Source of the DNA: Agaricus subrufescens
Lineage: Eukaryota; Basidiomycota; Agaricomycetes; Agaricales; Agaricaceae
Reading direction: 5' to 3'
NCBI GenBank assembly: GCA_029945375.1
Contig: CM057065.1
Span: 1,302,001 to 1,366,000, forward strand
DNA: 64,000 nt
The position numbers and the translations under genes are program-made. Positions 58,886-64,000 of this stretch are shown here, one piece after another; position 1 is the first letter of the stretch, and each line of letters starts with the position of its first letter. Under the pieces are notes generated by a model. The model worked only from the letters and a program-made list of their open reading frames with translations. It had not been told where the DNA came from and made no database searches.

Positions 58886-59010
58886 ATTTGGGGCACTCTC
58901 AATTTCACAAATATTGAAATTTTGCTTGCACCAATACCTAAGTTACATGTTTTGTCAGGTATCGGTGCAAGAGAATTGTGAATAAATATCAAACTGAGCT
59001 TGCCCCAAAT
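58886..59010. repeat. 125-base imperfect palindrome / hairpin
   Basis: Outer arms are exact: ATTTGGGGCA at 58886-58895 and TGCCCCAAAT at 59001-59010. Inner arms CTTGCACCAATACCT (58925-58939) and AGGTATCGGTGCAAG (58957-58971) match 14 of 15. The sequence between them is also roughly complementary, so the whole can fold into one long hairpin with a 17-base loop. Candidate foldback MITE or small-RNA precursor; neither is shown. Confidence 0.7.
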
Positions 59011-59284
59011 TTCTAAAATGTTTTATGTCGAATTTGATGTCATATTTGATGGCTACTACACATTTGGGCTACTCGATGTCGAACCCTCAAACTACTCCCT
59101 ATTCATTATGCCTTGGTCTCTCAAACCAAAAAAAACATAAACTGATGTGAAATCACGAGGATTTCACATTCTTTTTCTCCCGAAATTTCATTGTGAACCA
59201 AACCCATAGAACAATGTTGGGGATATGCTAAAAGGATCTATTAGTTGCGGGAACCATCTTCAAATGAACTAGTACTCAGGAAAA

Positions 59285-59515
59285 ATGTCGAGCAATCCCT
59301 ATAATTGTGATGAGACGGTAAGACTTTTTTCATTAATAAAATCATATACTAATCAATTTGATAGGTTTGTAACACAGTCATTCAGATTTATGGATACCTA
59401 TAGACATGGTCTGACTGGCACCCAAGCTTCTTGGGCTTGTAAGAAATTTCGAGGGCACAGGAAGATTCCTAATGTTATCCTCAATGAACTGCTACATTCT
59501 ACTTCGCACATGTAG
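59285..59515 (+). other. 76-codon ORF, possible relic
   Basis: ATG 59285 to stop 59513-59515. The second half (FMDTYRHGLTGTQASWACKK, then FRGHRKIP) resembles a motif I recall from short uncharacterised Agaricomycete proteins, but I cannot name the family. A good splice pair (GTAAGA...GATAG, about 59319-59365) lies inside it and would change the frame. It may be a fragment of a dispersed repeat gene. Confidence 0.25.
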
Positions 59516-60495
59516 TTATCTCACTTATTAATCAAGAGTCACATTTTGTCACGGTCATGTGGTGTCTACCACAACATATCAGCTCTACCTTACTATAAAC
59601 AGAGAGTGGTCTTCAAAATGGAAATCGACGGGAGTGGGCCGGATTTTGCCACGCCTAGCCCGGAACCCGGAACAAAAGACGTAATCACGAACAGATCCGA
59701 ATGTCTCTCGGTCACGGAATAACGATAAATGACAAGTGGCTCATGCGGTGTCCTCTACAGTGCCATCACAGCGAGCATGCAATCCGATTCCGGGTAACGT
59801 GTTCATTGTTGTATGTGCATTTAGTAATATTATCTGTGCCATTGCACGTTGACTTACTAGCCATGAGGATTATGGGTCTGTGTCTTTTGCGACCGAATCA
59901 ACGGGTGGCATGTGTTTTCTGTGCAAGCTCAAGGAATTTTGCACCCAAGGGGACAAAACTTTCGAGCCGTCGCATCCGAACAAGCTTTTTTTCTACTTTC
60001 CATGGATACATTGGGGCGTTGACAGTGACGTTTCCGAGATGCATTCTCACCAATCGGCCATGGGTTTGTTTAACTACAGGAAAGCATCAAATTCTTGCAC
60101 CATTCCTCACACGTCAAATGTGACGAAGTTATGATAGCTGACTGGCAGCATTCGAAACGCTCTCTAGCATAATACCGGAAGGAGCTAGCAGAGAACGAAC
60201 AAGACTTTTTTGTCCTCGGGTGCCCGATATGATGGTGCTCGTCCAAGATACGGAAAGATACTATTGACGAATGCTATGAACGGTGTAAGTTTTCTGTAGA
60301 TAGTGGGAACTAATTTAAATGCATCTGATCTTGACCTATACACTCTTTCAACATAGTCTTTGTCCGAGCAGTGATGGAGGAGTGAATATTGGAGTGCCTT
60401 TCTGCATGTCGGACACATTCATGTAAAATGATCCCAAGAAAAAAAAGATTCATACGATACATCCATCATTCACTCCTATGGAAGGTGTCATGGTT

Positions 60496-61569
60496 TCAAT
60501 CACCGAATAGTGTCAATTCGATCCTCCTTGTAACACCTTGTAACTTAGCCCTTTCTTCGTAGATTTCCTTATGGCTGTCCTGTTCCTTAAATGCCCTGTG
60601 TAACGCAACTCGATAAACAATTAATATGGACATAAATGCCTAAGCATAGCTTGAATAATTTACTATAAAAATTAGTTTATCGAACTTTGCAAACCATGAT
60701 GAGGGGTGAAAATCCGCTCCGAATGCAGGTGTGTAGAGTTGAACTACCGCAATGATCGCAATAGGGACATTAATTATCGAAGATTCCGATAGGATACTGA
60801 TGATGCAGTTGTGCTGAGATGTTGAAAATTGTTGTCCGTAGAGGTAAATCAATTTTCGCCTGTGGATCAGCAAACGAGTGACGATATAGCCTGTTGCGAA
60901 TAGGTTCAGTTGCCGACTATTGTGATCGACTCGGCGATCTCGGTTGAGTTTTAACACCGGGTTTTGCAGTCTTACCATATATTGTATAGCCTGATTCAAG
61001 TGGAATTCGCCACTTTAATTTGTTGATTGAGTTGACCTCCAAAGGCGTACCAGATAATCGGTTGCGAACCTATGACAGTTCCCCAAAGACCCACAGAAAT
61101 GATCCAGAATAGCATCTGAAATTTAGGATCCAAGTGCTCTCTGGACCACGAAACATCCCCACACCTTGAAGAGTAGCACATCAGAAAAGCTAGAATGATC
61201 TTGAGAACGATTAGCTCACCAGTAGACCATCAGTAAGTGTGATGATCACCAAAGGGATCGGGCTGTCCACAATGGTGAACAAATATGTCAAGTAAAGTTG
61301 GTTTACTCGTAGAAGGATCGGAAAGCTTCCAAATTCAAGTCAATCAATGCTTCAACTTGATAACCAAGAACTACTATGACAACCCCGGGGACCACGTATA
61401 TTCATGCGCGGCACCTGTGTCTCGTACTTCCTTGGCCGTTCGAGGGAAGGAGAATCAGGTACTTTATTCCCAAGGTGAGAAGTCCACCGGAGAAGAGAAT
61501 TCCAAGGAATGGTGCGATCGAGTTTACTGGATGTTCGTGGAACAAAAGATGGCCTTGTTCCAGAGTCAT
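60496..61569 (-). pseudogene. Seven-helix membrane gene, copy 2, broken twice
   Basis: Closest relative of copy 1. ATG 61569 (MTLEQGHLLFHEHPVNSIAP), helix FLGILFSGGLLTLGIKYLIL. A stop TGA at 61402-61404 stands where copy 1 has Gln (RQKHIAQVYV). The same frame then continues with recognisable IYVVPGVVIVVLGYQVEALI. Next VWGCFVVQRALGS runs into a stop near 61123 because about eight bases are missing relative to copy 1; the frame resumes as FQMLFWIISVGLWGTVIG. The later part is preserved (LFATGYIVTRLLIHRRKLIY, NCIISILSESSIINVPIAII, VALHRAFKEQDSHKEIYEER) to a stop at 60496-60498. Two independent lesions make this a pseudogene with good confidence. Confidence 0.8.
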
Positions 61570-63775
61570 CGTGCGTTCCATGATGGAAAGGAGTTTTGAG
61601 TATCGGGGCTGGCGCATGGAAGATCAGAATTGGGTAAGAAAGAGTGAGGCGAAATTTCATGTGTGAGAGTTTGAATCGTCTGAATGGCATTAGGCATCGC
61701 TAACATAAAAGAGAGAGGTCGGAGGTTAGATCATCGCGGTGCCTACTAGCCTGGTAACTATAGGTACAGAATGAAGGCGTTCCTTCAAACAGATCCGACT
61801 GTCACCTGGCAGCAAAGTAATGATGAACTATAAATGGCTCCGACGCCACCCATCGCAATATAATACATAAAATAGCGAGCAAGCCTCCCGAATTCAGAGG
61901 AGCATATTCATCACTGAGAATAATACAGTAATTAATAAGTATCTCAGCAGTGACCTGTGACCGTCGATATTTGCAAATTGAGCCGCTTCGAGATATGAGG
62001 ACTAGTTGTTCTTTCTATTTTTTTTGTAGTGAAGATTTCGAGCTTGAGCAGCATGTACAAGTAATCTCCTTGTCAAGCGGGGCGTTGATTTGAAACTGCC
62101 GCATTCGGATGGTCCCTGTTTGTATATAAGAATGTTGACTCGACAATGATGCATCCCCTACGCCTAACCTCTGCACTTCTTACCCGGACACTGAAGGGGC
62201 TCCTTAGTATATGACGGGAATGTAGATCTGGGTCTTTAACATTCTTGTACAACCATGTTCGGCTCTGCGCGGCTACAAGATACAGAAAAAAAGGTCAATG
62301 GGACTGCGGGGCAGCGTGTCGGACAATATTGATCGATCAATGACTCAGTGTTCGTAACAAGAATAAAGGGGTCAGTGACAAACTGTGCCTGATGCACGTA
62401 AACATGCACTGCCCAGTCTCTCCGAATTGTTCGTAACCGCGTCACCCAGATTTCCTGCCCAACAGACGTAGATCTACCCTTTTAACACTTGTGGAAAGTA
62501 GATAGGGCTCAAATGTGCGCAATCGTTCAGCAGTACACTTGGCCATGCTGTCACTTGAGGACGGTCACTCGTACGGCTCTGTGGTCACGGTCTGGCTCCA
62601 TTTTTACTAAATGTGCTCGTTCGGGAACTGGTGCCGCGGTCCCTTGTCAGTGGAAAGCCGCATCACAAAATTGACACGAAGTTCTATGCTGCGGCACTAG
62701 TCAAAGGTACTGCACCGACTTCAACCACCTGCTCCCGGCGTTCCTGGTATCAATCCCTGAGCCCCAAATCTGAATGCAGATCCGCGGACCGCCAAGCGTA
62801 AAACTCAGTCCTATCACATGGGAGCTAGCTGCAAATGCACAAAACTTTCTTTTGCCGGTGAGGTAATCTGGCTGAGGTCTACTTGTACACTGGCGTTCAG
62901 CACCTACGTGGTGTATGCCTATTTGGTCCTCCCGGATGTGGAGAAACACTATTCTTGAATGTTTACACTGCAGTTACGAGAAGTCCATCGCCCAGATAGC
63001 AAAATGACCCTGGGGCAAAAGAATCTCTGCCATACACTTTGTTCGCTATTGAAGAGAGGACGGGTTCTTCAACAGTGTGAGGTTAGTGACACAACCTCGA
63101 GGCTTCTTGACCAGAGTTTGTAGAGATTCAACCGAAGCAACGAGAGCAAGAAGAAAGGATAGAGACCGGCAAAATGGAGGAGCAGGGGTTTGAGACAAGA
63201 GGATGGAAGATCGAGACGACAGTTAGAAGACTGAGACGACTGGGTTTTCGGACGACGACTGAACAGCAGCGAGCAAGCAGGAGTGAATATTTGCCTATCC
63301 TACTACAGGTGTGTCCTTGAAATGCGAAGAATTTTAGTGTAGAGAGTCGAATGGTGAAAACCATCGACGACGGGAAAAAGGAACTGAAAATCCGTACCCA
63401 TATGTCCGATTGAATAGAGTTTAAAAATTTCCCTGTCCTCCTCCTTAAAGAAGAGAGGACTATCCCCCCCTCCATTCCCCAGCTACCAAAGTGCACGGCC
63501 GATGCAGTTGTCATGCATCGGAGAGACAAGTGCAAAGACGAGCAATCGCCGTTTTCCACTCAATTCTTGAAAAGGGCTGTGCTTGCAATGACTCGTCACT
63601 CGTAGATTAATTTTACCTTCAATTTTTGCGAGCTGTCGTGAGTGCAGGCCGCTCTGCGATAGTGTCAGTTGAGAGGGGGTGAGTGCGGGTGTTTGAGACA
63701 ATGGTGGTTGGGGTGATTGGCTGATCTTTACGCGTTTAGGAAGTAGTGAGCGTGCTGCATCAGTGGACCAGGTCA
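61570..63775. other. 2.2 kb region, no intact gene seen
   Basis: Between copy 2 and the copy 3 fragment. Open frames on either strand (for example 63128-63559 minus and 62489-62801 plus) show no domain I can name. One short stretch at 62895-62960 looks like an ATPase P-loop relic and is listed separately. Confidence 0.4.
62895..62960 (+). pseudogene. Relic resembling an NSF/Sec18 AAA ATPase P-loop
   Basis: In one plus-strand frame the DNA reads VQHLRGVCLFGPPGCGETLF, close to the NSF/Sec18 Walker A segment (QHVKGxLLxGPPGxGKT), but with Glu in place of the essential Lys. Likeness fades within a few codons on both sides and no long frame surrounds it. I read it as a decayed fragment; chance likeness over 20 codons cannot be excluded. 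Confidence 0.35.
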
Positions 63776-64000
63776 GAGGTAATCCTCAGAAACCCAGGGG
63801 TAATCCCTCCAGTCTGGGCCATGAAAGATCTCGAGACCTTGAGAGGTGGAACATCAGAAAAGACAGAAGGTGTCTTAGGACAACTATCCCACCAGTAAAG
63901 TGATAGTGAGCGCCATGCTCGCCAAGGGGAACGAGGTGCCCGCAATGACAAACACAAACATCAAGGCACATTTCTGCTCATAGCAGGACTGGAATGCTTG
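63776..64000 (-). pseudogene. Seven-helix membrane gene, copy 3, partial and degraded
   Basis: Runs off the right edge. From 64000 downward it reads QAFQSCYEQKCALMFVFVIA then GTSFPLASMALTITLL, matching AFQSFHESKTYMMYLFAVLD of copy 1, then a donor-like GTGGGATAG, an acceptor at about 63841 as in the other copies, and VSRSFMAQTGG where the family has VWRCFVV. Loss of the Trp and Cys and absence of the following helices suggest a 3'-truncated pseudogene. The 5' part lies outside the window. Confidence 0.6.

Larger units (their letters stand above)
58681..60495. other. Intergenic spacer with hairpin and a short ORF
   Basis: About 1.8 kb between copies 1 and 2. It holds the 125-base hairpin (58886-59010), a 9-base-arm hairpin (TGTGAAATC/GATTTCACA, 59146-59168) and a 76-codon frame at 59285-59515, listed separately. 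A frame at 59880-60134 has no recognisable domain. Confidence 0.45.

Noticed and set aside
63128..63559. 143-codon minus-strand frame
   Set aside because: No domain, and the opposite strand is equally open; composition is Ser/Arg-rich by chance repeats of GAGACGA-type words.

Overview
The window looks like nuclear DNA of a mushroom-forming basidiomycete (Agaricomycetes). Genes are broken by many short GT-AG introns (about 48-70 bases). Several gene types are typical of that group: a multi-exon adenylate-forming reductase, an enoylreductase-less polyketide synthase, a GH25 lysozyme, and repeated copies of a seven-helix membrane protein with a WRC(Y/F) motif. Gene ends below were read by eye from start codon, splice signals and stop. 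Spans include introns, and inner exon borders are approximate unless stated.

Left part (1-17.2 kb), mostly household genes. In order: a partial last exon of an unknown gene, an aldo-keto reductase (-), the GID/CTLH E3-ligase subunit Gid9/Fyv10 (+), an intron-containing tRNA-Thr(CGU) (-), a PAQR/Izh membrane receptor (+), a cytochrome P450 with a large low-complexity insert (+), mitochondrial Rrg9/neugrin (-) head to head with coactosin (+), a diamine N-acetyltransferase (+) and the nascent-polypeptide-associated complex beta subunit (+). A stretch of about 3.2 kb without a convincing gene follows.

Centre (20.4-39.1 kb), a candidate natural-product cluster. It holds an A-T-R adenylate-forming reductase (-), a seven-helix membrane protein (+), a 4-coumarate-CoA-ligase-like acyl-CoA synthetase (-) and, divergent from the ligase, a large polyketide synthase (+). 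I read the synthase as KS-AT-DH-MT-KR-ACP-ACP-ACP-TE with no ER domain. Three tandem carrier domains plus a terminal thioesterase on a reducing-type fungal enzyme is the most striking feature of the window. A plausible scheme is that the ligase activates an acid starter or side chain, the synthase builds a methyl-branched, unsaturated chain, and the reductase converts a carboxylic acid to aldehyde or alcohol. That scheme is inference.

Right part (39.7-57.2 kb), mainly household genes: an ASCC2/Cue3-like CUE protein with an RG-rich tail (+), a secreted GH25 lysozyme (+), a 0.66 kb non-coding element with 43-base inverted ends, an MFS transporter (+), another seven-helix protein (-), the GPI-transamidase subunit PIG-S (-), a SANT-domain Snt1/NCoR-like corepressor (+) and a Par14/Pin4 parvulin (-).

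Right end (57.6-64 kb), a decaying array of three related seven-helix membrane genes on the minus strand. One has a frameshift, one has a stop plus a frameshift, and one is a partial degraded copy. Between them lie a 125-base hairpin and small relics, including a piece resembling the P-loop of an NSF/Sec18 ATPase.
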